From contig NZ_JAJTHI010000004.1 in the NCBI RefSeq assembly GCF_021298855.1, positions 1 to 64,000 on the forward strand: 64,000 bases of DNA. Direction: 5' to 3'. Each line of letters begins with the position of its first letter. The stretch's first letter is position 1. Below are positions 14,863 through 23,219 of this stretch, in pieces. The notes beneath the pieces were generated by a model. That model saw only the letters and a program-made list of their open reading frames with translations, did not search any database and was not told the origin of the DNA. The position numbers and the translations under genes were made by a program. Source of the DNA: Gemmatimonas sp. (GTDB lineage: Bacteria; Gemmatimonadota; Gemmatimonadetes; Gemmatimonadales; Gemmatimonadaceae).

Positions 14863-16301
14863 TGCCCCTGCCCCAGTGAGAAGCCGGTCTGCCCGTCGAA
14901 GGTGTAGAGGTGCTCGGTCTTCACGAAGTCGAGGTCGGCGTTCCCCACCCGCATGAGCAGCGACAGCACCTGCGCGCGGGTGACCGTCTTGCCGGGGGGC
15001 GCCTGGAAGCGGCACCGCCAGTGATCGGTGCAGAACGTTTCCGGCAAGCCGTCCGGATACACCTTGACACCGCGATTGGTGACCATGGAGAGCGTGAGTC
15101 CGTCACCATCGAGCGCCGCGAGCTGCGGCCCCAGCACGTCGGGGCGCCCACGCCAGTGGAGAAACACATCCACTCCGGTGAGCTCCTTGCGCGACGGATG
15201 CAGCGTGGACACCCGCCCCGCCACGGCAATGGGCGAGCCGCCGGCGTACGCCACCGGCGCAAAGCGCTGCGGCACCCGGCCCAGCCGATCGATCACCGCC
15301 TGCGCAAACGCGTCGGTGCCCACCTTGAGCTCCGACACCTTCTCGTGGTAGATGTCGCCGGTGTGCACGCCATCTTCCAGCGTGGCCAGCCACGCGTTGT
15401 GGATCTTCTCGGCCACCTCGCCCTGGCCGATGTGCACCAGCATCATCACCGCGGCCAGCAGCAGCCCGCTGGGATTGGCGATGCCCTGCCCCGAGATGTC
15501 GGGGGCGCTGCCGTGGACCGCTTCGAACATGGCGCAATGGTCGCCGATGTTGGCCGACCCGCCCAGCCCCACCGAACCGGTCACCTCGGCCACGATGTCG
15601 GAGATGATGTCCCCGTAGAGATTGAGCGTGACGATGACATCGAACGTCTCGGGGCGCGTGGCCAGCCGCGCCGCCCCGATGTCAATGATCATGTGATCGC
15701 TGGCAATGTCCGGGTACTCCTTCGCGATCTCGTTGAAGACCTGGTGAAAGAGGCCGTCGGTGAGCTTCATGATGTTGTCCTTCGTCATGCATGTGACGCG
15801 CTTGCGGCCGTTCACGCGCGCGTACTCGAAGGCGTAGCGCACGATCTTCTCGCAGCCGGGGCGCGACACGAGCTTGAGGCACTGGTACACCTCGTCGCTC
15901 TGCCGGTGCTCGATGCCGGCGTAGAGGTCTTCCTCATTCTCGCGCACGATCACCACGTCCACCCCGGGGTGCTTCGTGGCCACGTAGGGGTCGTAGCTCA
16001 CGCTGGGGCGTACGTTGGCGTAGAGGCCAAGCGTCTTGCGCACCGTCACATTGAGGCTCTTGAAGCCGCCGCCCTGCGGGGTGGTGATGGGCGACTTGAG
16101 AAACACCTTGGTGCGCCGGAGGCTGTCCCAGCTGGCCGCATCGATGCCGCTGGACTGCCCACGCTTGTAGACGGCCTCGCCGATTTCGATGGTTTCGGGG
16201 GCAATGCGCGCCCCGGCCGCCTCCAGCACACGGAGGGTGGCACGCATGATCTCGGGGCCGATGCCGTCGCCGTAGGCCACGGTAATGGGGACGTTCTGCA
16301 T
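14859..16301 (-). CDS. icd: NADP-dependent isocitrate dehydrogenase, alpha (rickettsial) type
   Basis: A 480-residue enzyme that converts isocitrate to 2-oxoglutarate, CO2 and NADPH. The N-terminal 330 residues are the isocitrate/isopropylmalate dehydrogenase fold: AYGDGIGPEIMRATL at residues 9-23, the substrate loop KSPITTPQGGGFKSLNVTVR, RENEEDLYAGIEHR, and the metal-binding region TLNLYGDIISDIVAEVTGSV. HGSAPDISGQGIANPSGL contacts the nucleotide. The extra C-terminal domain of about 140 residues identifies the ICDH_alpha group rather than E. coli Icd. Upstream in-frame codons to 16580 would run into the ROK gene region, so I use the ATG at 16301. It is divergent from the ROK kinase and overlaps the downstream lipoprotein. 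Confidence 0.9.
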   Translation of the reverse strand: MQNVPITVAYGDGIGPEIMRATLRVLEAAGARIAPETIEIGEAVYKRGQSSGIDAASWDSLRRTKVFLKSPITTPQGGGFKSLNVTVRKTLGLYANVRPSVSYDPYVATKHPGVDVVIVRENEEDLYAGIEHRQSDEVYQCLKLVSRPGCEKIVRYAFEYARVNGRKRVTCMTKDNIMKLTDGLFHQVFNEIAKEYPDIASDHMIIDIGAARLATRPETFDVIVTLNLYGDIISDIVAEVTGSVGLGGSANIGDHCAMFEAVHGSAPDISGQGIANPSGLLLAAVMMLVHIGQGEVAEKIHNAWLATLEDGVHTGDIYHEKVSELKVGTDAFAQAVIDRLGRVPQRFAPVAYAGGSPIAVAGRVSTLHPSRKELTGVDVFLHWRGRPDVLGPQLAALDGDGLTLSMVTNRGVKVYPDGLPETFCTDHWRCRFQAPPGKTVTRAQVLSLLMRVGNADLDFVKTEHLYTFDGQTGFSLGQGQ

Positions 16302-16426
16302 GGGTGGGAAAGGTCGGTGGGGGAGTGGGAAGTCCCGGAGGATGCCAAGCAGCACGCCGTCGTGCCAGTCCCTGCGGTGGGCGCCCCCCTTGCCCGTGGC
16401 GCCCGCGCCCCCCATCGTCGCCCCCC

Positions 16427-17374
16427 ATGTCCGTCTCCCCGCCTCCGCCGGTTCCGGCCCCCCCCGTTCCGCCAGCGCCCCGTCTTCGCCTCGGCATCGA
16501 TTTGGGGGGTACCAAGATCGAGGCCGTGGCCCTCGACCCTGGGGGCAGCGTCGTGGCTCGGCAGCGCGTCCCCACGCCACGTGACTACCTGGGTACGGTC
16601 CGGGCGTTGACCGACCTGGTCGCGGCGCTCGAGCGCCCCCTTGGTGTGCAGGCCACGGTGGGCATGGGTATTCCCGGGGTCGTGGTCCCCGAGACGGGGC
16701 TCGTGAAGAACGCCAACTCCACCTGGCTCATTGGGCAGCCGCTCAAGCGCGACCTCGAAGCGGCCCTCGCCCGCGAGGTACGCATCGAGAACGACGCCAA
16801 CTGCTTCGCGCTCTCGGAAGCCAGCGACGGCGCGGCGGCCGGGGCCCGCGTGGTGTTCGGCGTGATCATGGGCACCGGCTGCGGCGGCGGCATCGTGGTC
16901 AACGGCCAGCTGCTGACCGGTCGCAACCTCATTGCCGGCGAATGGGGGCACAACCCGCTGCCGTGGCCGCAGCAGGACGAGATCCCCGGCCCCCCCTGCT
17001 ACTGCGGCAAGCAGGGGTGCATCGAGACGTGGATCTCCGGCCCGGCGGTCGCGGCCGACCACACGCGTGTGACCGGCCAGGCGCTCACGGCACCAGAGAT
17101 CATGGCGGCCGCATCGCGCGGGGAGCCGGGCGCCGTGGCCACACGCGCGCGCCTCGTGCACCGGGCGGCGCGCAGCCTGGCCACCATCATCAACGTGCTC
17201 GACCCCGATGTCATCGTGCTGGGAGGTGGCCTCTCGAACACCGACGGGTTGGCCGCCGATCTCGAGCGCGAGGTGGCACCGTGGGTCTTCTCCGACCGTG
17301 TGACCACGCGCGTGGTCGTGAACCAGCACGGCGATTCCAGCGGCGTGCGCGGCGCGGCGTGGTTGTGGGGGTGA
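16427..17374 (+). CDS. ROK-family sugar kinase (fructokinase/NagK-like)
   Basis: A 315-residue ROK kinase. After a Pro-rich start, RLGIDLGGTKIEAVALD is the ATP phosphate-binding motif. GMGIPGVVV and NANSTWLIGQPL contact the sugar, IENDANCFALSEA contains the catalytic Asp of the ROK family (DAN), and GTGCGGGIVVNGQLL follows. The zinc motif is complete: Cys191, Cys193 and Cys198 in CYCGKQGC, with a His in AGEWGHNPL. These features favour fructokinase or N-acetyl-hexosamine kinase (Mak/NagK) over glucokinase. The enzyme is cytosolic. The start at 16427 is the first ATG before the Pro-rich stretch; longer in-frame versions would overlap the isocitrate dehydrogenase 5' region. Confidence 0.85.
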   Translation: MSVSPPPPVPAPPVPPAPRLRLGIDLGGTKIEAVALDPGGSVVARQRVPTPRDYLGTVRALTDLVAALERPLGVQATVGMGIPGVVVPETGLVKNANSTWLIGQPLKRDLEAALAREVRIENDANCFALSEASDGAAAGARVVFGVIMGTGCGGGIVVNGQLLTGRNLIAGEWGHNPLPWPQQDEIPGPPCYCGKQGCIETWISGPAVAADHTRVTGQALTAPEIMAAASRGEPGAVATRARLVHRAARSLATIINVLDPDVIVLGGGLSNTDGLAADLEREVAPWVFSDRVTTRVVVNQHGDSSGVRGAAWLWG

Positions 17375-17565
17375 GACCGGGTTCAGCAGACCGAGGCGTG
17401 CACGGTACTGACCTCCGGCAACCATCACGCGCGACTGCAAGCGCCCCGCCGTCCAAGTCGCGACCAGCCGCTTCAACAACCGACGACACCCCCCCGCCGG
17501 TCACGAGATCTCGCGCCTGGCGGGGAGTCGGTCGTGTGCAGAGCCGGTCGGCGGAGCGCGGTGAC
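17375..17565. other. Intergenic, no gene seen
   Basis: Between the ROK kinase stop and the TAGTCAT repeat. No supported reading frame, RNA or strong hairpin is visible. Confidence 0.5.
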
Positions 17566-17649
17566 TAGTAACTAGTCATTAGTCGTTAGTCGTTAGTCAT
17601 TAGTCACTAGTCATGAGTTACCAGTCACTAATCACTAGCAACTAATGGC
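17566..17649. repeat. Tandem heptamer array, TAGTCAT type (12 units)
   Basis: Twelve consecutive 7-bp units: TAGTAAC, TAGTCAT, TAGTCGT twice, TAGTCAT, TAGTCAC, TAGTCAT, GAGTTAC, CAGTCAC, TAATCAC, TAGCAAC, TAATGGC. The period is exact across 84 bases. The last five units are more diverged, and some words recur in reverse complement (GTTAC/GTAAC), so a weak fold-back is possible. It is A+T-rich in a G+C-rich region. It lies between the ROK kinase and tRNA-Gln. Confidence 0.85.
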
Positions 17650-17702
17650 AGGTAAGCCGTTCCCCGGTTCTACTCCGCCATCTCCGGCGATGGTCAAGCG
17701 GA

Positions 17703-17774
17703 TAGGCCCACTTGGAATCGAACCAAGATCTTCGGCTCCAAAGGCCGAGGTAATAGCCGTTATACGATGGGCCA
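17703..17774 (-). tRNA. tRNA-Gln (anticodon TTG)
   Basis: Seventy-two bases fold as a cloverleaf on the minus strand. The acceptor is TGGCCCA against TGGGCCT, the anticodon arm CTCGGCC-TTTGGAG-CCGAAG shows anticodon TTG, and the T arm carries GGTTCGATTCC. Anticodon UUG reads CAA and, by wobble, CAG. Positions 1 and 72 are U and U, an unpaired end; a weak 1-72 pair is a known identity feature of tRNA-Gln. CCA is not encoded (the next bases are TCC), so it must be added by the tRNA nucleotidyltransferase. Confidence 0.9.
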
Positions 17775-17831
17775 CCGGACAACGCCGGAAAGTAATGCGA
17801 CATGGCGAAACCGGGGAAGGGAGCACGCGAA

Positions 17832-17867
17832 ACGGCGTCAGGGGCAACGTGCTGCCCCTGACGCCGT
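17832..17867. terminator. Perfect 15-bp hairpin, likely terminator of the TonB receptor gene
   Basis: The arms ACGGCGTCAGGGGCA (17832-17846) and TGCCCCTGACGCCGT (17853-17867) match perfectly around a six-base loop. The hairpin starts 40 bases after the receptor stop on the minus strand and lies before tRNA-Gln. No U-tract follows on either strand (TTTCGCG on the minus side), so termination efficiency is inferred from stem strength. Confidence 0.65.
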
Positions 17868-17906
17868 CGTGGTGACGCCTTCGCTCCTGGCGCCGCCTCG
17901 CGGGCC

Positions 17907-20900
17907 TCAGAACTCGTAGCGCATGCCCAGCTGCATCTGGTAGCGGTTCCCCGCGCGCACGGCGCGCCCGAAGTTCGGGTTCACCCGGTACCGGTACTCG
18001 CGCGACGCCTGGTCGAAGCCGATCACGTTGAGCAGCGTCTGGTTGGCGCCCGGCACCACCCGCACCGCGCCCCAGTTGTGATTGATGAGCGCGGCGGCGT
18101 TGAACACGTCGAGGGTGAGCAGCGCGTTCTGCCCGCGAATGCTGGGCAGCTTCTGCGTGAGGCGCACGTCCACCTGCGTCACGAACGGGTTACGGATGGT
18201 GTTGCGGTCGGCAATGCGCCCGATGTTGTCGCGCAGGTACGCCCCGCCGAGGTTGGCTGGGTTGTTGTACACCAGGCGCAGCGAGTCGGCGAAGCCCTGA
18301 CGCAGCCCCGGCGTGGCGGGGTTGAAGATGAACGCCAGGTCGTTCTGGTTGCCGAACGCGCTGCCGGCGCCCACGTCGTCCCCGTTGATGTCCTGCGCCA
18401 CCGTGGCGCTCCACGGCGTGCCCGACTGTCCAATGATGCGCGCGCTGAACTGGAAGCCGGCAATCTCCGGCGTGGCCCCGTACAGCACGAGCTTGTGACG
18501 GAAGTCGGTGTTGCTGGCGCCCCAGGTGGCGACGCGCGGGTCGCTCGGCACCGGCGTGAACACCGACGTGATGGCAATGCAGCAGTTGAACGAGCTGTTG
18601 TCGCGCGTCTCGTTCCAGGTGAAGGAGCCGCTGAGCGAGCCGTTGCGCGGCAGGCGCAGGGCACCGTCGATCACGAAGGCCTTCTGGTGCTGGGCCGCGT
18701 CGCTGCGCAGCTCGAGCACACGCTGGAACTGCGAGAAGGGACGAGCCAGCACCGGATTGCGGCCGCCGGTGGCGGTGATGCTGCTCGCCGGCACGAACAC
18801 GCTGCGCCCGGCCTCGTTGGCGAGCGTGAACTCCGGATTGGCGCGCAGGTTGAGGTCGTAGTAGCGGTACAGCTCACTCGTGTGCGAGTACTGGGCCGAC
18901 GCGCCGAGGGTGAGGTTGCCGTTGAAGAGGCGACGCTGGTACGCCACGTCACTCTTCCAGGTGCGCGGCACCTTGAAGCTTTCGTCGAACATGTTGATGT
19001 ACGCCGGGCGCTGCGCGCTCCCCTGCGGGATGCCCGGCACGTTGGCGAACGACTGGCGGTACGACAGGAAGTCGGGGGTGGGCACGGCGGCCCCCGTGAG
19101 CAGCACGTCGGCGAGCTGCGTGCCGTCGTTCAGCATGTGATTGATCTGCACCATGTAGTGCGGCTGCGCGGTGAAGAAGCCGCTCCCCACGCGGAACAGG
19201 TTGCGCCCCGCCTCGCCAGGCTGCCAGGTGAGCTGCGCACGCGGCTGCAGCGCGAAGTCGGCCGGCGTGACATCGGTGCGGCGGCCGAACGCCTGCTCGA
19301 CGGCCGGGTTGGGGTTGGCGCCGGTGAGGAACGCCGACAGGTCGGCGCGCAGGCCGCCGGTGAGGTTCAGGTTGGGGCGGATCCGGTACTCGCCCTGCAC
19401 GTAGGCGCCGCCATCGTATACCCACTGGCGCATGCGCGGTTCGAGATTCTGCAACGGCACCAGTCGCGCGAAGCTCGACGGCCGCCGCGCCTCGAGCGCC
19501 GCGAGATTGGGGAACTGGAAGAGTCCATCCGTTTCGATGGACACGAACATGGACAGGTTGTTGATCGAGTGGTCGGTACCCACGGTGAACGCCGACTTCT
19601 CACCGTCCCAGCGCAGCACGTTCACGAGCTGGTACGACTCCTCGGTCTGCAGCTCCGGGCTGGTGCGCTGGCCACCGAATTGCAGGATCTGGTTGGTGCC
19701 CGTCCCGCCGCTCGGCAGCGCCGACGACACGTTCACCCACGCGCGCGGCAGCCGCACGTTCGCTTCGTTCTCCAACACCCGGTTGGTGTAGGCCAGGCGG
19801 AAGTCGTTGGTGAGCGCGGTGCCGAAGTTGCTCTTCACGCTGCCCATGACCTGCAGTTCGTTCGACTTCTGGTTGCCGCGGCTTTCCAGCACCGACAGCT
19901 CGCGGTCGGGGATGGAGTTGCTGTAGAACCAGTTCGAGTAGGTCGTGCGGAGCGTGGCGCGGTGCGCGTCGCTCAGCTGCCAGTCGAGACGCCCGAAGAG
20001 GGTGTTGAGCGTGTTGCTGCGGTCGAACAGCCCCACCTGCCGTCCGGTGGGGAGGCCGTACTGCGCCGACAGGATGTTGAGGAAGCGCGCCACCGAGTCG
20101 GGGGCCACTTGGAGGCGGGCCCAGTCGGCGGCGTTGTCCACCTGCAGCGTGCTGAACGGCTCGGCCACCTGCTGGCGGTCGTAGGCCACGAAGTAGTGCA
20201 GCTTGTCCTTCTTGATGGCGCCGCCCATGGCCCCGCCGAACTGCCAGTTCTCGAAGTTGGTGTTGCGCTGGCCGAGGAAGTTGGTGTTGGTGGTGAAGGC
20301 CTGATTGCGGTTGTACGCGAAGAGCGACCCCTTGGTCTCGTTGGTGCCGGCGCGCGTGGCCACGTTCACCGCGCCCGCGCCCTGCCGGCCCTGCGTCACG
20401 TCGTACACGTTGGTGACGACTTCGAACTCCCGCACCGCTTCCACGGAAATGGAGTACGGCCCCCGTCCGAAGCCGGCACCCCAGAGGGTGTTCTTGGCCT
20501 GCACGCCGTCCACGCGAATGTCGGTGCTCGTCACGCGGCCGCCAGCAATGGAGGAACTCGACGTGATGATGCCGCCGGTACCGGCGCGGCTGGTGGTGGG
20601 AGCGATGATGGCCAGATCAGCGAAGGAGCGATCCTGAATGGGAAGCTGCTTGATCTCCTTCTCACCCACCACGATGCTGCCCCCCACGCGTTCGGTGCGC
20701 TTGTTTTCGCGGTCGGCACGCACATCGACGGCGCTCAGCTCCTGGGCGGCCTGATCGAGCGTGATGTCGAGCGGCACGCGATCACCGAGATTGAGCATGA
20801 GCCCCGTGCGCCGGACCGGGCGATACCCCAGCTGGCGCACGGAAATGGTGTAGGGGCCGCCGATCGGCAGCTGGGGGAAGACATAGCGCCCGCGGGCGTC

Positions 20901-21110
20901 CGTGGTACGCGTCTGCTGGGTGCCGGTGGCCTCATTGCGGGCGGTCACTGACGCGCCCACCACGGGGGCCCCGGCGGCGGTGCGCACCTGGCCGGACACG
21001 AACCCTTCGGTGGCCTGGGCCGGGAGGCGCGCAGGGAAGCAGGCGAGCGGGAGGGGCGCCGAGGCGAGCAGCAGGGCTGCCGCGACTTTGCGAAGACGAT
21101 CGGGGATCAT
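17907..21110 (-). CDS. TonB-dependent receptor with N-terminal carboxypeptidase-regulatory-like domain
   Basis: A 1067-residue outer-membrane protein. A signal peptide ends near ARLPAQA. A CarboxypepD_reg-like beta domain (about residues 33-115) reads GFVSGQVRTAAGAPVVGASV and RGRYVFPQLPIGGPYTISV. The plug domain then contains SIVVGEKEIKQLPIQDRSFA and EAVREFEVVTNVYDVTQGRQ, and a very large beta-barrel follows. It ends MQLGMRYEF, with the terminal aromatic residue typical of Bam substrates. This architecture (OAR-like) is common in oligopeptide or polysaccharide uptake, though no SusD partner is adjacent. I chose the ATG at 21110, just before the signal sequence; an upstream ATG at 21170 would add 20 non-hydrophobic residues. 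Confidence 0.87.
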   Translation of the reverse strand: MIPDRLRKVAAALLLASAPLPLACFPARLPAQATEGFVSGQVRTAAGAPVVGASVTARNEATGTQQTRTTDARGRYVFPQLPIGGPYTISVRQLGYRPVRRTGLMLNLGDRVPLDITLDQAAQELSAVDVRADRENKRTERVGGSIVVGEKEIKQLPIQDRSFADLAIIAPTTSRAGTGGIITSSSSIAGGRVTSTDIRVDGVQAKNTLWGAGFGRGPYSISVEAVREFEVVTNVYDVTQGRQGAGAVNVATRAGTNETKGSLFAYNRNQAFTTNTNFLGQRNTNFENWQFGGAMGGAIKKDKLHYFVAYDRQQVAEPFSTLQVDNAADWARLQVAPDSVARFLNILSAQYGLPTGRQVGLFDRSNTLNTLFGRLDWQLSDAHRATLRTTYSNWFYSNSIPDRELSVLESRGNQKSNELQVMGSVKSNFGTALTNDFRLAYTNRVLENEANVRLPRAWVNVSSALPSGGTGTNQILQFGGQRTSPELQTEESYQLVNVLRWDGEKSAFTVGTDHSINNLSMFVSIETDGLFQFPNLAALEARRPSSFARLVPLQNLEPRMRQWVYDGGAYVQGEYRIRPNLNLTGGLRADLSAFLTGANPNPAVEQAFGRRTDVTPADFALQPRAQLTWQPGEAGRNLFRVGSGFFTAQPHYMVQINHMLNDGTQLADVLLTGAAVPTPDFLSYRQSFANVPGIPQGSAQRPAYINMFDESFKVPRTWKSDVAYQRRLFNGNLTLGASAQYSHTSELYRYYDLNLRANPEFTLANEAGRSVFVPASSITATGGRNPVLARPFSQFQRVLELRSDAAQHQKAFVIDGALRLPRNGSLSGSFTWNETRDNSSFNCCIAITSVFTPVPSDPRVATWGASNTDFRHKLVLYGATPEIAGFQFSARIIGQSGTPWSATVAQDINGDDVGAGSAFGNQNDLAFIFNPATPGLRQGFADSLRLVYNNPANLGGAYLRDNIGRIADRNTIRNPFVTQVDVRLTQKLPSIRGQNALLTLDVFNAAALINHNWGAVRVVPGANQTLLNVIGFDQASREYRYRVNPNFGRAVRAGNRYQMQLGMRYEF

Positions 21111-21440
21111 CCTGAGAGGTGTGGAGGGTAGACGAGCCGCCGGGGGTCCCGTGCGGCCTCTTATCGTCACCGCGCTCCGTCACGAGCCGGTCGCCGTATT
21201 CCCCGACAACGGCGACGGGAGTGTCACAGCTCCGCTTGTCACGAGGTGGAATGGCGCCGGGTGGTCCGCGCGCGGCTGCCGGACGGCTGCCGGACCGGAC
21301 CGTTTGGGTTCCACTCTCCGCCCAAGTCGCCTATCTTTCGAGGCTGCGGGTCCAGACGCGTTCCAGCAGATGGGAATGTGCGGTCTGCCCGGTTCTGCCC
21401 GTCGCTTCCGTTCTGCCACCTTCACTCGCGCGAGCATCGC
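21111..21440. other. Divergent intergenic region and prs leader
   Basis: No gene is supported here. It holds the promoters of the TonB receptor (minus; GATAAG near 21164-21159) and prs (plus; TATCTT at 21332-21337, giving a leader of about 100 bases). An 11-bp direct repeat GGCTGCCGGAC occurs twice in tandem near 21270-21295. No riboswitch fold is recognisable. Confidence 0.5.
21332..21337 (+). promoter_or_regulatory. -10 element TATCTT of prs
   Basis: TATCTTTCGAGG resembles the -10 regions of ychF (TAGCTTTCAAGG) and rpsF (TAGGCTTCAAGG) in this window, including the bases just downstream. No clear -35 is seen. Confidence 0.45.
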
Positions 21441-22409
21441 ATGAGCGCCGCATCGGACGTCCCCTCCACGTCCAATCCCCGCGGATTCAAGATCCTCTCC
21501 GGCACGGCCAACCGGCCGCTGGCGGAAGAGGTGGCGCGCGCGCTGGGCGCGGAGCTGTGCAAGGTCACCTGCACGCGGTTTGCCGACGGCGAGGTGTTCG
21601 TGCGCATCGACGAGAACATCCGCGGCGCCGACGTCTTCGTGGTGCAACCCACGAATCCGCCCGGCGAGAACATGCTGGAACTGCTGCTGCTCATCGACGC
21701 CGCGCGGCGGGCATCGGCAGCGCGCGTGACCTGCGTGCTCCCGTACACCGGCTATGCGCGACAGGATCGCAAGGACCAGCCGCGCGTGGCCATCGGCGCC
21801 AAGCTCATGGCCAACCTCATCGAAACGGCCGGTGCCGACCGCGTGCTCGGGCTCGACTTCCACGCGCATCAGCTGCAGGGCTTCTTCGACGTGCCGGTCG
21901 ATCACCTGTACGCGGCCCCGGTCTTCACCAGCTACTTCCGCCGGAAGGAGCTCAAGGACCTCGTGGTGGTGGCCCCCGACGTCGGCTCAGCCAAAATGGC
22001 GCGCGGCTTCGCGAAGCGGCTCGACGCCACCTTCGCCATCATCGACAAGCGCCGTCCCAAGGCCAATGTGGCCGAGGTCATGAACGTGGTTGGTGAAGTC
22101 GAAGGGCGCGACTGCCTCATTCCCGACGACATGATCGACACGGCCGGGACCGTCTCCGAGGCGGCGCGGGCGCTCAAGAATCTCGGCGCCAACGACATCT
22201 ACGTGTGCGCCACGCACGCGCTCTTCAGCGGCCCGGCCGTGGAGCGCCTGTCGAATGCGCCCATCAAGGAAGTCGTGGTGACCGACTCCATCAATCTTCC
22301 CCCCGAGCGCCGCTTCGACACGCTGCGTACGCTGTCCGTGGGCGATCTGCTCGCCAAGGCCATCCGCTTCACGCATGCGGATCAGTCGGTGAGTGTGCTC
22401 TTCGAGTAG
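21441..22409 (+). CDS. prs: Ribose-phosphate pyrophosphokinase
   Basis: A 322-residue cytosolic enzyme making PRPP from ribose 5-phosphate and ATP, the precursor for purine, pyrimidine, histidine, tryptophan and NAD synthesis. Family motifs in order: FADGEVFVRIDENIRGADVF near residues 39-58, YTGYARQDRKDQPRVAIGAK with the catalytic-loop residues, DFHAHQLQGFF, a flexible loop with IDKRRPK, and the PRPP-binding PDDMIDTAGT near residue 230. Length is normal for class I PRPP synthetase. The ATG at 21441 is chosen because longer in-frame versions start before conserved sequence. It leads the prs-rplY-pth cluster, a well-known arrangement. A heptamer array begins at its stop codon. Confidence 0.95.
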   Translation: MSAASDVPSTSNPRGFKILSGTANRPLAEEVARALGAELCKVTCTRFADGEVFVRIDENIRGADVFVVQPTNPPGENMLELLLLIDAARRASAARVTCVLPYTGYARQDRKDQPRVAIGAKLMANLIETAGADRVLGLDFHAHQLQGFFDVPVDHLYAAPVFTSYFRRKELKDLVVVAPDVGSAKMARGFAKRLDATFAIIDKRRPKANVAEVMNVVGEVEGRDCLIPDDMIDTAGTVSEAARALKNLGANDIYVCATHALFSGPAVERLSNAPIKEVVVTDSINLPPERRFDTLRTLSVGDLLAKAIRFTHADQSVSVLFE

Positions 22410-22443
22410 GACGCAGGACGCAGGACGCAGGACGCTGGACCGG
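22409..22443 (+). repeat. Tandem heptamer array, GGACGCA type
   Basis: GGACGCA occurs three times without change (22409-22429), followed by GGACGCT and GGACCGG. The first base is the last base of the prs stop codon. No inverted arm is seen, so this is a simple one-armed array in the space between prs and rplY. Confidence 0.8.
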
Positions 22444-22496
22444 CCGGGACGACCACTTCCGGTTACTCCCGAACCACTTTTTCAGAGGCACTACGC

Positions 22497-23126
22497 ATGA
22501 CCAACGCTACACTCACCGCGAACGTCCGCGCCGAGACCGGCAAGGGCGCCGCGCGCAAGATTCGCCAGGCGGGCGACATTCCCGCCGTGATCTACGGTCA
22601 CAACCGTGAGCCGCAGTCGCTCGTGCTCAACGCGCGTGAAACCGAGAAGCTCGTGAAGAGCATCCCCGTGAGCAGCACGGTGATCGAGCTCTCCATCAAC
22701 GGCACGACGGCCCGCACGCTCATTCGCGAGATCCAGCGCCACCCGTTCAAGCGCACCATCCTCCACATCGACTTCCAGGAGCTGGTGGCGGGCGAGACGG
22801 TCACGGTGAAGTGCCCGATCGTGTACATCGGCACCCCCGAAGGCGTGCGCCTGGAGGGCGGAATCCTCGACCAGATCATGCACGAGCTGCAGATTCAGGT
22901 GGATCCGTCGAACATCCCCAACCACATCGACGTCGACATCTCGGCGCTCAAGGTGGGCAAGTCGCTGCACGTCTCCGACCTCACGGTGCCCGCGGGCATC
23001 AAGATCGTCGACGACGGGACGAGCACGGTGTGCATCGTGCAGCAGCCGAAGCAGGCGGCCGCCGCGCCGGCCGACGGCGCGGCCGAGCCGGAGCTCATCC
23101 GCAAGCCGAAGCCCGACGACAAGTAA
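22497..23126 (+). CDS. rplY: 50S ribosomal protein L25/general stress protein Ctc
   Basis: A 209-residue L25 of the long CTC type. The N-terminal domain (about residues 1-92) binds 5S rRNA: AETGKGAARKIRQAGDIPAVIYG is the classic start, and HPFKRTILHIDFQELVAGE ends the domain. The C-terminal TL5-like domain (about 95-185) follows, then a short Ala/Pro/Glu tail. Longer Ctc forms are stress-associated in Bacillus and form part of the central protuberance. The position between prs and pth is typical across bacteria. The ATG has only a weak upstream purine stretch (CAGAGG). Confidence 0.95.
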   Translation: MTNATLTANVRAETGKGAARKIRQAGDIPAVIYGHNREPQSLVLNARETEKLVKSIPVSSTVIELSINGTTARTLIREIQRHPFKRTILHIDFQELVAGETVTVKCPIVYIGTPEGVRLEGGILDQIMHELQIQVDPSNIPNHIDVDISALKVGKSLHVSDLTVPAGIKIVDDGTSTVCIVQQPKQAAAAPADGAAEPELIRKPKPDDK

Positions 23127-23219
23127 GCCTTGTCGGCAGTCACGAACGGGGCGCGGCGTCCGTCCGGCATGGTCACTCCACGCTGGCGCATTCCGCGCCC
23201 CGCGCGTCTTCCCCTTCGC

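Noticed and set aside
17566-17649. Possible CRISPR array
   Set aside because: Units are 7 bp with no spacers, and no cas genes are present; the same applies to the other arrays.
17566-17774. Integration (att) site at tRNA-Gln
   Set aside because: No integrase, no duplicated tRNA end and no island-like gene content beside it.
18078-20951. A 957-codon open frame on the plus strand antisense to the TonB receptor
   Set aside because: It mirrors the receptor gene in G+C-rich DNA. Its product is His/Val/Arg-rich, with no domain or start signal, while the minus-strand protein has signal peptide, plug and barrel.
21265-21300. GGCTGCCGGAC tandem pair as part of the repeat family
   Set aside because: Only two 11-bp copies with no period of 7-8 and no inverted arm.
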